Part shown: positions 1-8,344 of the stretch, piece by piece
Layout of the letters: each line of letters begins with the position of its first letter
How positions within the stretch are numbered: the stretch's first letter is position 1
NCBI GenBank assembly: GCA_013298565.1
Contig: JAAFIC010000031.1
Location: 1-34,726 of the forward strand
Direction: 5' to 3'
From: Alphaproteobacteria bacterium
GTDB lineage: Bacteria; Pseudomonadota; Alphaproteobacteria; Elsterales; Elsteraceae
DNA length: 34,726 nucleotides
Notes under the pieces: generated by a model
What the model saw: the letters and a program-made list of their open reading frames with translations, nothing else
The model's database searches: none
Told to the model about the DNA's origin: nothing
Position numbers and translations under genes: made by a program

Positions 1-2469
1 GGTCAGGCGGGTGCGTTCGGCCGTGGGGTCGATAGCGCCTGCCAGATCGAGCGCCAGCGTGGCCGTGCCTTCGACGATCTGGACCGAGGTGGCGGTCGCC
101 GCCCCCGTCCCCAGGCCCGAGACGCGCGCAAGGCGCTGGATGACGGCCTTGTGGGTTTCCGCCCAGCGCACCGCATCGCCCGAAAGGTCAGAGTAGAGTG
201 CCGCAAGCTCAGTGCCCGGCGGCACGTTCATTTCGGCGCGAAGCCCCCGAATTTGCGAGATCAAGCCGATGACCCAGGTCATCTCGGCGTAGGCGGCGGG
301 ATCAATCAAGCTGTCCGGCAAGTCCGGCCAGGGCGCAATCAGCAGGCTTTCCCCCGTACCGCCCGATAAATGTTCCCACAGCGCTTCGGTGATAAACGGC
401 ATGAACGGGTGCAGCAGGCGGGCGATTTGTTCCAGCGCCCACGCAGTCGTGGCGCGGGTTTCAGCCGCAAGCGCCGCATCCTCCCCCGCCAAAATCGGCT
501 TGGTGACTTCCAGATACCAGTCGCAGAAGCTGCCCCACGCGGTGGCATAAAGCAGATTGGCGGCATCGTTGAAGCGATAGGCGGCCAGCGCTTCATCCAG
601 CTTGGCACGCAGGCCCGCAAGCTCGCCAATAATCCAACGGTTTACCGTGCCTTGCGCCTGGGCCGGGTCGAAATCAGCCACGCGGGCGCAACCGTTCATC
701 TCGGCAAAGCGGGTGGCGTTCCACAGTTTCGTTGCGAAATTGCGATAGCCTTCAACGCGCTGGGTGGAAATCTTCACGTCCCGGCCCGGTGCCGCCATCG
801 CTGCCATGGTAAAGCGCAGCGCGTCGCAGCCGTATTTATCAATCAAATCGAGAGGATCAATCACATTCCCCTTCGATTTAGACATTTTCTGGCCCTTGTC
901 GTCGCGGACCAAGGCATGGACGTAAACTGTGCGGAACGGCACATCGCCCATGAAATGCAGCCCCATCATCATCATCCGGGCGACCCAGAAGAAGATAATG
1001 TCGAACCCCGTCACCAGCACGTCGCCGGGGTAATAGCGCGCCAACTCAGGCGTTTTCTCCGGCCAGCCCAGGGTCGAGAACGGAAACAGCGCCGAGCTGA
1101 ACCAGGTATCGAGCACATCGCTATCGCGGGTAAGCACTGTTGCGCTGCCGTAATGATGATCGGCCTGCGCCTGTGCGTCGGCCTCGACTTCGGCGACGAA
1201 AATCTTGCCATCCGGCCCGTACCACGCCGGAATCTGGTGGCCCCACCAGAGTTGCCGCGAGATGCACCAGGGTTGGATATTCCGCATCCACTGGTAATAG
1301 GTATTTGTCCACTGCTCCGGCACGAACTTAGTGCGGCCCGCCTCCACCGCTTCCAGCGCCGGTTTCGCCAGGGTTGGGGCGTCGCAATACCATTGATCGG
1401 TCAGCCACGGCTCGATCACCACGCCCGAACGGTCGCCGTGCGGCACCATATGGGTATGGGGTTCCACCTTGACCAGAATTTCTTGTTCTTCAAGCGCTTG
1501 CACGAGTTTCTTGCGAGCCTCGAACCGATCTAGGCCGCGATAGTCGCCCGGCACTTGATCGTTCAGGCGGGCATCACGATCGAAGATATTGACCAGAGTA
1601 AGGCCATGCCGCCGCCCAACATCGAAGTCATTAAAATCATGGGCCGGGGTGAGTTTTACCGCGCCGGTGCCCTTTTCGGGGTCGGAATACGCATCAGCGA
1701 CAATCTGGATGCGGCGGCCCACCAGCGGCAGAATCGCAAACCTACCAACGAGATCCGCGTAGCGTTCGTCCTCGGGGTTAACGGCAATGCCGGTATCGCC
1801 GAACATGGTTTCGGGGCGCGTGGTGGCAACCGTAATGAAACGATCCGGCTGGCCTTCAATGGGATAGCGCAGGTGCCAAAGGTTGCCCTTCACTTCCTTC
1901 GGCTCGACTTCCAGGTCGGAAATGGCAGTGTGCAGCTTCGGATCCCAGTTCACCAAGCGCTTATCGCGGTAGATCAGGCCCTGGTTGTAGAGATCGACGA
2001 AGACCTTGCGAACTGCCGCCGACATTCCCTCGTCCATCGTGAAGCGTTCGCGTGGCCAATCGGCAGACGCGCCTAGGCGGCGCAATTGGCGCACGATGGT
2101 GCCGCCCGATTCCTCCTTCCATTCCCAAATCTTGTCGATGAATGCCTCGCGGCCCATCTCGGTACGGCGTTTGCCCTCGCTTTCCAGTTTGCGCTCCACC
2201 ACCATTTGCGTCGCGATCCCAGCGTGATCGGTGCCTGGTTGCCAGAGGGTATCGAACCCGCGCGCCCGGTGGTAGCGAATCAGCACGTCTTGCAGCGTCA
2301 TCGTTAGCCCGTGACCGATATGAAGGCTGCCGGTCACATTCGGCGGTGGCATCATAATGGTGTAAGGCGTCTTGTTTCCGGTCCCGGTCGCCGTAAACCC
2401 ACCGCTTTGTTCCCACTTCGGGTACAGGCGGCTTTCCAAATCGGCAGGCGTATAGGTTTTTTCGAGCAT
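1..2469 (-). CDS. valS: Valyl-tRNA synthetase, C-terminus cut by window edge
   Basis: Class I aminoacyl-tRNA synthetase that charges tRNA-Val in the cytoplasm. The reading frame is open from an ATG at 2469 to base 1, giving 823 visible codons with no stop. The HIGH motif is intact at residues 50-53 (context [11 protein letters not shown]) and the KMSKS loop at about 528-532 ([10 protein letters not shown]). Between them lie the CP1 editing region ([11 protein letters not shown]) and the typical VARMMMMG stretch. Full-length bacterial ValS is usually about 880-950 residues, so the missing part is the end of the C-terminal tRNA-binding coiled-coil arm. The start fits the family N-terminus (MLEKTY, then YPKWE). 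A weak AAGG lies upstream. popZ is upstream on the same strand, separated by a hairpin. Identity is certain; only the end is unseen. Confidence 0.98.
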   Translation of the reverse strand, partial: MLEKTYTPADLESRLYPKWEQSGGFTATGTGNKTPYTIMMPPPNVTGSLHIGHGLTMTLQDVLIRYHRARGFDTLWQPGTDHAGIATQMVVERKLESEGKRRTEMGREAFIDKIWEWKEESGGTIVRQLRRLGASADWPRERFTMDEGMSAAVRKVFVDLYNQGLIYRDKRLVNWDPKLHTAISDLEVEPKEVKGNLWHLRYPIEGQPDRFITVATTRPETMFGDTGIAVNPEDERYADLVGRFAILPLVGRRIQIVADAYSDPEKGTGAVKLTPAHDFNDFDVGRRHGLTLVNIFDRDARLNDQVPGDYRGLDRFEARKKLVQALEEQEILVKVEPHTHMVPHGDRSGVVIEPWLTDQWYCDAPTLAKPALEAVEAGRTKFVPEQWTNTYYQWMRNIQPWCISRQLWWGHQIPAWYGPDGKIFVAEVEADAQAQADHHYGSATVLTRDSDVLDTWFSSALFPFSTLGWPEKTPELARYYPGDVLVTGFDIIFFWVARMMMMGLHFMGDVPFRTVYVHALVRDDKGQKMSKSKGNVIDPLDLIDKYGCDALRFTMAAMAAPGRDVKISTQRVEGYRNFATKLWNATRFAEMNGCARVADFDPAQAQGTVNRWIIGELAGLRAKLDEALAAYRFNDAANLLYATAWGSFCDWYLEVTKPILAGEDAALAAETRATTAWALEQIARLLHPFMPFITEALWEHLSGGTGESLLIAPWPDLPDSLIDPAAYAEMTWVIGLISQIRGLRAEMNVPPGTELAALYSDLSGDAVRWAETHKAVIQRLARVSGLGTGAATATSVQIVEGTATLALDLAGAIDPTAERTRLT

Positions 2470-2504
2470 CGGGGAACCTTTTAGAATCAAGATAAAGACG
2501 GCAA

Positions 2505-2537
2505 AATGGCCGCAGAGCTTGCGCCCGCGCGGCCATT
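2505..2537 (-). terminator. Hairpin between popZ and valS
   Basis: A perfect 9-bp inverted repeat (AATGGCCGC / GCGGCCATT) with a 15-nt loop lies downstream of the popZ stop and upstream of valS. Read leftward, the stem ends in ATTTTGCC, a short U-run, so it may be a weak intrinsic terminator separating the two genes. Because the U-run is short, partial readthrough into valS is possible. Confidence 0.45.
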
Positions 2538-2561
2538 AGCACCCTAGACCATTGGATAAGT

Positions 2562-3203
2562 TTAGCGGCGGCGACCGGACGATGCGAGGCGTTGAATTTC
2601 CTCGCGAACCATGGTTTCCACCATCGGCGGCAGGTTACGGTCCAACCACTCCCGCAAAACCGGCTTCAAAGCTTCGCGCACCAACTCGTCGAGCGTAGGG
2701 TTGGAGCCGCCCGAGGCGCGCATCACGGCTGCCGCAGGCGAATCATCTTCATCCGGCTCTTGCAGTTTTGCGAAGGCTCGGCTGGCTGCACTCGCCGAGT
2801 CCGGAGACATCAGCGCATCGTCGTCAAAACTCATGCTCGCTGCCTTTTTACCTGTCTCGAATGAACCCGCATCGAACGTAGGGCCAGCCTTCCGAGCCGG
2901 AGTAACGTCCTCTTTAGCCGAAGGGCTTGGAAGATCGTCAAAATCCATACTGAAGGAAGGCTTTGGTGCTTCCACCGCCTCCATGCCCAAGCTGCGGGCT
3001 ATTTCCATATCGTCTTCATCGTCGGAGTCGGCCCGTTGTGTCAACTCGAACACATCGGCCCGCATGGTTCCAGCCGCAGGCGCGGGGGCCGAAGCCTCCG
3101 CGTCATCCGCCTGAGCACCGTCCCCATCTTCCGATATAATACGGCGGATGGAGGCGAGGATTTCCTCCATCGACGGTTCTTGATGGGATTTCGGGTCGCT
3201 CAT
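2562..3203 (-). CDS. popZ: Polar organizing protein PopZ (DUF2497 family)
   Basis: This 213-residue acidic protein matches the alphaproteobacterial PopZ/DUF2497 layout. It has a short conserved N-terminal helix (SMEEILASIRRIISED, residues 11-26), a long low-complexity Asp/Glu/Ala/Ser/Pro linker (about 27-160), and a conserved C-terminal helical segment (LDELVREALKPVL through MVREEIQRLA, about 170-208) ending in basic residues. In Caulobacter, PopZ assembles into a polar matrix that anchors the ParB-parS complex and recruits cell-cycle regulators; the C-terminal helices oligomerise and the N-terminal helix binds partners. The same role here is inferred. A clear GAGGAAG ribosome site precedes the ATG at 3203. 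popZ next to valS is a common alphaproteobacterial arrangement from memory. The acidic linker looks disordered and is not expected to be conserved. Confidence 0.9.
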   Translation of the reverse strand: MSDPKSHQEPSMEEILASIRRIISEDGDGAQADDAEASAPAPAAGTMRADVFELTQRADSDDEDDMEIARSLGMEAVEAPKPSFSMDFDDLPSPSAKEDVTPARKAGPTFDAGSFETGKKAASMSFDDDALMSPDSASAASRAFAKLQEPDEDDSPAAAVMRASGGSNPTLDELVREALKPVLREWLDRNLPPMVETMVREEIQRLASSGRRR

Positions 3204-3290
3204 CGCTTCCTCATTCTACGCAAACACTTATGGCAATGACTTTAGTCAAAGCGTTGACCGTTTGCCAATCGTAAGAATCGAATTTTGCGC

Positions 3291-4673
3291 TTATTCTTCT
3301 GCAATACCGGTTCCAATCCACTTTCCATCGACGATACGGTAGTTTTCTTCCACGTCATACAGCGGCACCGAGAGGCCCAACTGCCGCGCGGTCAATCGGC
3401 CCGTTGCACTTAAGAGCGAATAAGCCGCAACCTGCTCGTCGCGCTTGGAGCGCACCATTGATACGCGGGCATTCAAAAGCTCTTGTTCAGCGTTCAGCAC
3501 GTCAAGCGTGGTGCGCGACCCGACGACGGCTTCTTGGCGCACGCCTTCGAGCGCGATTTCATTGGCGCGAATTTGGGCGGCGAGCGATTCGATGCGGGCC
3601 TGAGCCGATTTCATCTGCTCGTAAGCCTGGGTCGCCTGCTCCACTGCCGAGCGGCGCTGCGTGTCGATATCAGTCTTGCGCTGCCCTGCCGTCTGTTTTG
3701 CCGAGCGCACGCGGGAATATGTGCTGCCGCCTTCATAGAGCGGAGCCGAAACCTGCACAGCCAAACTGGCCGACGTGGTTCGTTCCACGCCGATTTGTTG
3801 ATCGTGACGGCGACTAATATCCCCAACGAGGCTGACCGTGGGCAGCAACTCGCCGCGCACTTCATCGACGATCAGCTTCGCGACGCCTTCATCATACTGC
3901 GAGGCCGTGATGGCGGGATTATTGGCCTGGGCCAACTCGCGCGCCTCGTTCACCGTAATTGGAAGCAACTGCGCGGGCACAATCGGCGTGACTAAATTCG
4001 TTGCGTCCAGCCCGGTCGAACGGGTGAAGCTAGCTTTAGACGAGCGCAACTGGCCTTCAGCCGCCTGCCGATCCGCGATAACGCTGGCAAGGCGGGCTTC
4101 GGCTTGGCTCACGTCCGTGCGGGTGACTTCCCCAACGCGGAACCGATCTTGCGCTGCCTGCAACTGCTGTTGCAGCACCAACTCGTTACTGGCATTCAGC
4201 TCGACGACGGCTTGATCGCGGATCACATTGACGTAGAAGGTGGCCGTATCAAGAAAAATCTGCTGCTCGGTGCCTGTTAAACGCGCGCGTTCGGCCTGAA
4301 TTTCGTTCTTCGCCCGCTCGGTCCCTGCGGTCGTGCGGCCACCGCGATACAGCGGTTGCGTAACGGAAACCCCGTAGCTTTTCGGCGTCAGGCTTTGCTT
4401 ATTGGTGCGGGTAGAAATCTGCTCCGTCCGCAACCGGCCCACCGACGCGGATGTCGAGACCGTGGGCCGCCAGCCGGCTTGAGCTTGCGGCAAGCGCTCA
4501 TCGGTAGCGCGCAACCGCGCCCGACCGGAGAGAAGCTGAGGATTGGTCTGGTAAGATTGCGTCCACGCCTGATCCAGCGATTGCGCCGCGACCGGCATTG
4601 ATCCCATCGTTCCCAGCAGTAGGGCTGCCGACAGCGCACCCACCAGGACTCCACGACGCGCGAAAAACACCAT
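3291..4673 (-). CDS. tolC: TolC family outer membrane efflux protein
   Basis: This 460-residue protein belongs to the outer membrane efflux (OEP/TolC) family, the exit duct of type I secretion and tripartite drug-efflux systems. It starts with a Sec signal peptide (VFFARRGVLVGALSAALLLG, cleavage likely after PVAAQ). Two OEP repeats follow, each with the family landmarks: GVSVTQPLYRGGRT in the first half and AVQVSAPLYEGGSTYS in the second, with coiled-coil Gln/Ala-rich helices between. The frame is open up to 4805, but the ATG at 4673 has a good GGGAG ribosome site and puts the signal peptide at the N-terminus. It is the last gene of a pcm-rhodanese-tolC set; the 79-nt gap before it contains a small GCGCC-AAA-GGCGC hairpin (4700-4712). 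No inner-membrane pump or periplasmic adaptor is nearby, so its partners are elsewhere in the genome. Confidence 0.93.
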   Translation of the reverse strand: MVFFARRGVLVGALSAALLLGTMGSMPVAAQSLDQAWTQSYQTNPQLLSGRARLRATDERLPQAQAGWRPTVSTSASVGRLRTEQISTRTNKQSLTPKSYGVSVTQPLYRGGRTTAGTERAKNEIQAERARLTGTEQQIFLDTATFYVNVIRDQAVVELNASNELVLQQQLQAAQDRFRVGEVTRTDVSQAEARLASVIADRQAAEGQLRSSKASFTRSTGLDATNLVTPIVPAQLLPITVNEARELAQANNPAITASQYDEGVAKLIVDEVRGELLPTVSLVGDISRRHDQQIGVERTTSASLAVQVSAPLYEGGSTYSRVRSAKQTAGQRKTDIDTQRRSAVEQATQAYEQMKSAQARIESLAAQIRANEIALEGVRQEAVVGSRTTLDVLNAEQELLNARVSMVRSKRDEQVAAYSLLSATGRLTARQLGLSVPLYDVEENYRIVDGKWIGTGIAEE

Positions 4674-4752
4674 CTCAACATCTCCCATCAGGGCTAACCG
4701 CGCCAAAGGCGCTAGCGGGCAGCCATCACGTACTGTAATTATGGTTACATAT

Positions 4753-5088
4753 CTAGTAGCGCGGCAGGCTCGGGTCAATCTCCAAAGCCCACCGATCAAT
4801 ACCACCGCTCAAGTTAACGGCGTTATCGAACCCTATTTCCCGCAAAAAACGGGTTGCGTGTAACGAGCGTCCGCCGTGATGACACAGGAGTACCAAGGCC
4901 CCTACGCGCGGCAAACCATCAACTTGCGTTGGCAAACTGCCGAGTGGAATGAGGCGCGACAAGGGCAAGTGAACTTGATCCCACTCCCACGCTTCGCGCA
5001 CGTCGATCACTGTCAGCGGCTCCCCCGCCTCCCGCCACGCCGATAGGGTTGCGGCATCAATCTGGAGCGGAAAATCTTGCAGCATCAT
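4753..5088 (-). CDS. Single-domain rhodanese-like protein
   Basis: This 111-residue single rhodanese domain protein probably carries sulfane sulfur or acts as a GlpE-like thiosulfate sulfurtransferase in the cytoplasm. It shows the usual motifs: VIDVREAWEW (about 27-36) and the active loop LLCHHGGRS with Cys69 as the predicted persulfide-forming residue. The longer frame (to 5238) overlaps the upstream gene. The ATG-ATG pair at 5088/5085, 7 nt after the preceding stop and with a weak GAG upstream, is the likely start. The short gap to the pcm-like gene implies one transcript. The substrate is not evident. The shared transcript with tolC is notable but not mechanistically explained. Confidence 0.88.
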   Translation of the reverse strand: MMLQDFPLQIDAATLSAWREAGEPLTVIDVREAWEWDQVHLPLSRLIPLGSLPTQVDGLPRVGALVLLCHHGGRSLHATRFLREIGFDNAVNLSGGIDRWALEIDPSLPRY

Positions 5089-5095
5089 CGACAGC

Positions 5096-5779
5096 TCAAA
5101 AAACGAACTGCGGTTTCGGCGCAAATTCGGGCAGCAGCGGCGTGGCCGAATCGAACAAAGTGCGCCCGGCGGTAATCCCACCACGCTTAACGAACAGAGT
5201 GGCGCTGCCCATCGGGGCTTCGCCGCCGCCTGCAACATCCGGCTTCAACACTGTCACCAAGCGCCCGCCTTCGGCCAGCAGGTCGAATAACGCCGTTGGC
5301 ACTTTCGGCAAAGCGCCTGAAACCAGAATCACATCGAAGCTCTGGCCGTTTAGCCCTTCAGCTTGCGCCAGCACGCCATCCAGCGGCGCTTCAACGAAGC
5401 TGACCGGGACAGGAGCCGCCACCAGTGCCCGACGCGCCAGATCGAGCAAGCTGGCGCGGCTATCAAGCGCCGTCACGCTCCCAGCAAGCTGGGCTAACAG
5501 GGCAGCGCCATAGCCAGTACCCGTGGCGAAATCCAACGCTCGGTCGGTCTTTTTTATTTCGGCGAATTGCAGCAGGCGCGCGATGATCATCGGCTCCAGC
5601 AGAAACCGGCCAGGGGCTACGGTTAAATCTTCATCAATGTACGCGACCGGGCGCAGCGCTTCGGGCACGAAGGCTTCACGCGGCACGGTCGCCATTGCGG
5701 CGATCACGCTCGTGTCGATCACCTTATTGGTCCGTACTTGGCATTCGATCATATTCGCGCGCGCGGCTGCGTAATCCAT
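5096..5779 (-). CDS. Protein-L-isoaspartate O-methyltransferase family protein
   Basis: This 227-residue SAM-dependent methyltransferase resembles the alphaproteobacterial Pcm branch found upstream of TolC genes. It begins MDYAAARANMIECQVRTNKV, typical of this branch, and has the SAM-binding motif I ALDFATGTGYGAALLAQLA (about 84-102), followed by the acidic VTALD. The segment that in classical PIMT carries the GQTISQP substrate loop is replaced here by VAPGRFLLEPM, so repair activity on isoaspartyl residues is not assured; a different protein or small-molecule substrate is possible. The start at ATG 5779 is chosen by similarity. GTG codons a little upstream (in GVNEVDLRL) are alternatives. 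First gene of the pcm-rhodanese-tolC set, with a good promoter candidate just upstream. Confidence 0.82.
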   Translation of the reverse strand: MDYAAARANMIECQVRTNKVIDTSVIAAMATVPREAFVPEALRPVAYIDEDLTVAPGRFLLEPMIIARLLQFAEIKKTDRALDFATGTGYGAALLAQLAGSVTALDSRASLLDLARRALVAAPVPVSFVEAPLDGVLAQAEGLNGQSFDVILVSGALPKVPTALFDLLAEGGRLVTVLKPDVAGGGEAPMGSATLFVKRGGITAGRTLFDSATPLLPEFAPKPQFVF

Positions 5780-5832
5780 GAGCCTCAAATCCACCTCATT
5801 CACGCCGCCCTCGGGGCAGCAACCTTGCATAG

Positions 5833-5861
5833 GTTATAGGCGCGCGGCTTTCCGTGTGCAA
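5833..5861 (-). promoter_or_regulatory. Candidate promoter of the pcm-rhodanese-tolC operon
   Basis: Read leftward there is TTGCAC, a 17-nt spacer and TATAAC, close to the sigma70 consensus with ideal spacing. The predicted transcript would start near 5826, about 47 nt before the methyltransferase ATG. A long inverted repeat is centred on the -35 box. Confidence 0.6.
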
Positions 5862-5875
5862 CGCAAAGCCGCGCG
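5841..5875. promoter_or_regulatory. 11-bp palindrome centred on the -35 box (operator or plus-strand terminator)
   Basis: A perfect inverted repeat (CGCGCGGCTTT, 13-nt spacer, AAAGCCGCGCG) has its centre at 5858, inside the -35 hexamer at 5856-5861. As DNA it looks like a dimeric repressor operator for the efflux operon. As plus-strand RNA it is a stem followed by GTTTTT, a good intrinsic terminator shape, but no plus-strand gene lies to its left. Both readings are possible. Confidence 0.5.
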
Positions 5876-5926
5876 GTTTTTCCGGCTTCCTGTCACCTCT
5901 TCCGGCGGGACGCACTGGAAAGACAC

Positions 5927-5955
5927 TTGACCTGCATTTTCCTTCGGGATACACC
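5927..5955 (+). promoter_or_regulatory. Candidate tRNA-Cys promoter
   Basis: TTGACC, a 17-nt spacer and TACACC lie about 40 nt upstream of the mature tRNA-Cys 5' end. The -35 is near consensus and the -10 is weaker. This is the only strong plus-strand hexamer pair I see in the gap. Confidence 0.5.
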
Positions 5956-5995
5956 GCGCATCCGTATCGATTAAGATCGAGCAGGCGCGCCCAGA

Positions 5996-6069
5996 GGCCG
6001 GGTGGCAGAGTGGTCATGTAGGGGACTGCAAATCCCCGTACAGCGGTTCGATTCCGCTCTCGGCCTCCA
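5996..6069 (+). tRNA. tRNA-Cys (anticodon GCA)
   Basis: The 74-nt cloverleaf has a 7-bp acceptor stem (GGCCGGG / CTCGGCC with one G-T), discriminator U and encoded CCA. The anticodon stem GGGGA/TCCCC encloses loop CTGCAAA, giving anticodon GCA. The T arm is AGCGG-TTCGATT-CCGCT. Confidence 0.97.
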
Positions 6070-6129
6070 CTGCGCGTTTCTGTTCAGTCTAATCGGGTAC
6101 GATCGGCAGGGTACCGATGAAAATCGGCC

Positions 6130-6158
6130 TTGGCAGACCCCAGTGGGTTTGCTACATA
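6130..6158 (+). promoter_or_regulatory. Candidate promoter of the tRNA-Asn pair
   Basis: TTGGCA, a 17-nt spacer and TACATA lie upstream of the first tRNA-Asn, predicting a short leader of roughly 20 nt. The two Asn genes are only 35 nt apart with no terminator between them, so they are probably co-transcribed. Confidence 0.5.
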
Positions 6159-6184
6159 CGCCGGACTTGACGTATGGCACCTTA

Positions 6185-6259
6185 TCCCAGGTAGCTCAGC
6201 GGTAGAGCAGGCGGCTGTTAACCGCCTGGCCGGGGGTTCGAATCCCTCCCTGGGAGCCA
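6185..6259 (+). tRNA. tRNA-Asn (anticodon GTT), copy 1
   Basis: The 75-nt cloverleaf has acceptor TCCCAGG/CCTGGGA, discriminator G and encoded CCA. The anticodon stem GGCGG/CCGCC encloses CTGTTAA, giving anticodon GTT. The T arm is GGGGG-TTCGAAT-CCCTC. Its sequence is identical to copy 2, which starts 110 nt downstream. Confidence 0.97.
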
Positions 6260-6294
6260 GTTTTGTGTAGAGTATAGCTATGTGCTTGGTTTGA

Positions 6295-6369
6295 TCCCAG
6301 GTAGCTCAGCGGTAGAGCAGGCGGCTGTTAACCGCCTGGCCGGGGGTTCGAATCCCTCCCTGGGAGCCA
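6295..6369 (+). tRNA. tRNA-Asn (anticodon GTT), copy 2
   Basis: Identical in all 75 positions to copy 1. The flanking spacer shows no similarity beyond the tRNA, so the duplication covers essentially the gene alone, or the copies are kept identical by gene conversion. It ends 26 nt from the convergent marC stop, with no obvious U-rich terminator in between. Confidence 0.97.
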
Positions 6370-6395
6370 CACATAGTTCTAAGTAAACTCATACA

Positions 6396-7007
6396 TCAGC
6401 CGAAAGTTAGCTTCAGCCCATCAAGGATAGATTGGGCTGAGAGCGCTGCTAACAGCAGGCCCATCACTCGGCTGACTACCAGGATTCCCGTTCGCCCCAA
6501 CACGCGGCGCAGCAGCGTGCCGAACAGCATGACGATCAACGTGATGGCCAATACCGCCGCGATAACCAAAATCACGCGCAAATCGTCGAGCCAGCCCGCC
6601 GTGCCACCGCTGCCCATGAGCATGACGGCGAGGATCGACCCCGGCCCGGCGATCCCCGGCATGGCGACGGGAAAAACGGCAACCTCGCTCACTGCCGCGC
6701 TGCGCTCTTCGTTCGGCACGTCCTCATGCCCATCGAAAATCATCTTCAGAGCAACCAAGAACAAAATCACGCCGCCCGCGATGCGAAACGCCGGAAAACC
6801 AATGCCCAACTGCGTCAGCAGCGCTTGCCCGATCAAGAGGAAGAGCACCAGCACCCCGAAGGAAATGATGATGGACAAACGCCCTACCCGGCGGCTATCG
6901 GCACTGTTCATGCCTGAAACCGCCGACAGATAGATTGGCAGTACGCCAATCGGATCAATCACCACGAACAACGTAATGAAATCGGCCAGCCAGGCTGAAA
7001 AGGACAC
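6396..7007 (-). CDS. MarC family integral membrane protein
   Basis: This 203-residue inner-membrane protein of the MarC/UPF0056 family (NAAT superfamily by fold) has about six hydrophobic segments. Landmarks are FITLFVVIDPIGVLPIYL near the N-terminus, AFRIAGGVILFLVALKMI in the middle and the motif FPVAMPGIAGPGSI. The family's function is unsettled; early links to multiple antibiotic resistance were withdrawn. The GTG start at 7007 is chosen because it follows the CHAD gene stop by 4 nt, has an AAGGA ribosome site, and puts the first membrane segment at the start as in relatives. It is the last gene of the sixA-CHAD-marC cluster. Confidence 0.88.
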   Translation of the reverse strand: MSFSAWLADFITLFVVIDPIGVLPIYLSAVSGMNSADSRRVGRLSIIISFGVLVLFLLIGQALLTQLGIGFPAFRIAGGVILFLVALKMIFDGHEDVPNEERSAAVSEVAVFPVAMPGIAGPGSILAVMLMGSGGTAGWLDDLRVILVIAAVLAITLIVMLFGTLLRRVLGRTGILVVSRVMGLLLAALSAQSILDGLKLTFG

Positions 7008-7011
7008 GCGC

Positions 7012-8340
7012 CTAATCCTTCCAATAGGGGGGCAGATCAGCGAGATCGTTCCAAAGCTGCTGAACCCGGCTGCGGTGGCGCAGCGTGCGCCCATCGGCCC
7101 AGGCCACGAGCAGCCCTGCCGCAAACGCCCCCGGCTTATCTAAAGACGGCATTAGCCCCCGAATAAGACCGCGCGCCGTAGCCCCATCGTTCAGTGTGCC
7201 GAGCGCGTCTTGCAGGGGCGATAGGCGTGTTTCCCACTGGGATACGATCTCTGCATCAAAGAGTGATTTTGTAAAATCAACAAGATAGCGGAATTTCTTA
7301 ATCTTAATCCTAAGCTCGTGTAAGCCGTTAATATCAACCCGATCAAGCCTGTTACCCTGGCGATTGACCCGGCGCCAACGGTCGGCCAGCAGGCCCCGCG
7401 CCACTTCGTCGGCGCTGGGGCCGCTGGGAAGCAGCGTTAGGGCGTCATCGCGCCAGTGCAATAAATCGAGCAGAAACTCGGTCGTCTCCCAGCCGCTAAC
7501 GGTTTCCGTCAACACGCCAGCCTCTTGAACGCGGCGATTTTGGGCGACTGTTCGCAGAATGTCCCATCCGGCTTCGGTGGGGAATTCGGTTTCGGCGCGG
7601 CTAAGGGTTTCGCTGCAAAAAACGTCGAGATCGCGCACGCTCCCCAAGCGCCGGGCAATATCCCCTGCCGTCTGGCGGAGGGTATCTGCCCGCACTGTCG
7701 CCCCTACCTGCTGACCAAACAAGGGCAAGGCCGCGCGCAACCGTCGCAGCGCCACGCGGGCTTGGTGGACAGCGGTAGTATCTTGCTTCCACACGACGGT
7801 GGGGAGGTGAATGACGAGCGCGGCGGCCACCGTATCGAGGATAGCGGCCAGCACCGCCCCTGCGGTCATATCGGGCGTAAGCCGGAGTTTTGCGGGGCGC
7901 GCCGTGGCCTCCCCCCCCAGAAACCGATACCCCAGCTCCACCGGATCAACGGCGGCTACTGGGATTGGCGTGGCAATACAGGCTTCGGCGTGGAGGATTG
8001 CGAGGCGTTGTCGCAGCTCGGTCCCCGCCGGTCCAACTGGCATCCGCAGCCAGAGTGCCTGCCGCGTCGGCCCTTTAGGGAGGGTCCAGAGATGCTGTTC
8101 TAAGGTCAGCACGCCATCGGTCCAGCGCGTGCGGGTCAGGTCGAACTGCGGCTGAAGGCCCGCCATACCGCTAACGCTTTTGGGAGAGACGATCAAGGGC
8201 GTCTCGCGATGGCGCTGATCGTCGGTATCGAGCACGCGCCACCGCTCCGGCTGCGGCAGTTTTTGGAGCGTGCGCCACGCCGGGCGTTGCAACAGGGCGG
8301 CAAGATGATCGGGGTTAAGACCCAGCCAAAGCTGACTCAT
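7012..8340 (-). CDS. CHAD domain protein with degenerate N-terminal region
   Basis: This 442-residue protein has a C-terminal CHAD (conserved histidine alpha-helical) domain. The first helical bundle carries VHQARVALRRLRAALPLF (about 191-208) and the second carries LHELRIKIKKFRYLVDF (around 350), both with the basic and His residues that bind polyphosphate in studied CHAD proteins. CHAD often follows a CYTH triphosphatase domain. Here the first 150 residues lack the EXEXK catalytic motif, so that half looks like a decayed or highly diverged CYTH and is probably not a triphosphatase. The ATG at 8340 lies 4 nt after the sixA stop, with AAGGGG 12 nt upstream; two in-frame ATGs upstream are alternatives. 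A link to polyphosphate is inferred from the family. Confidence 0.83.
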   Translation of the reverse strand: MSQLWLGLNPDHLAALLQRPAWRTLQKLPQPERWRVLDTDDQRHRETPLIVSPKSVSGMAGLQPQFDLTRTRWTDGVLTLEQHLWTLPKGPTRQALWLRMPVGPAGTELRQRLAILHAEACIATPIPVAAVDPVELGYRFLGGEATARPAKLRLTPDMTAGAVLAAILDTVAAALVIHLPTVVWKQDTTAVHQARVALRRLRAALPLFGQQVGATVRADTLRQTAGDIARRLGSVRDLDVFCSETLSRAETEFPTEAGWDILRTVAQNRRVQEAGVLTETVSGWETTEFLLDLLHWRDDALTLLPSGPSADEVARGLLADRWRRVNRQGNRLDRVDINGLHELRIKIKKFRYLVDFTKSLFDAEIVSQWETRLSPLQDALGTLNDGATARGLIRGLMPSLDKPGAFAAGLLVAWADGRTLRHRSRVQQLWNDLADLPPYWKD

Positions 8341-8344
8341 AATC

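Noticed and set aside
370-1533. 387-codon plus-strand open frame
   Set aside because: Antisense to valS, whose HIGH and KMSKS motifs are on the other strand; His/Arg/Gly-rich composition is typical of a mirror frame in GC-rich DNA.
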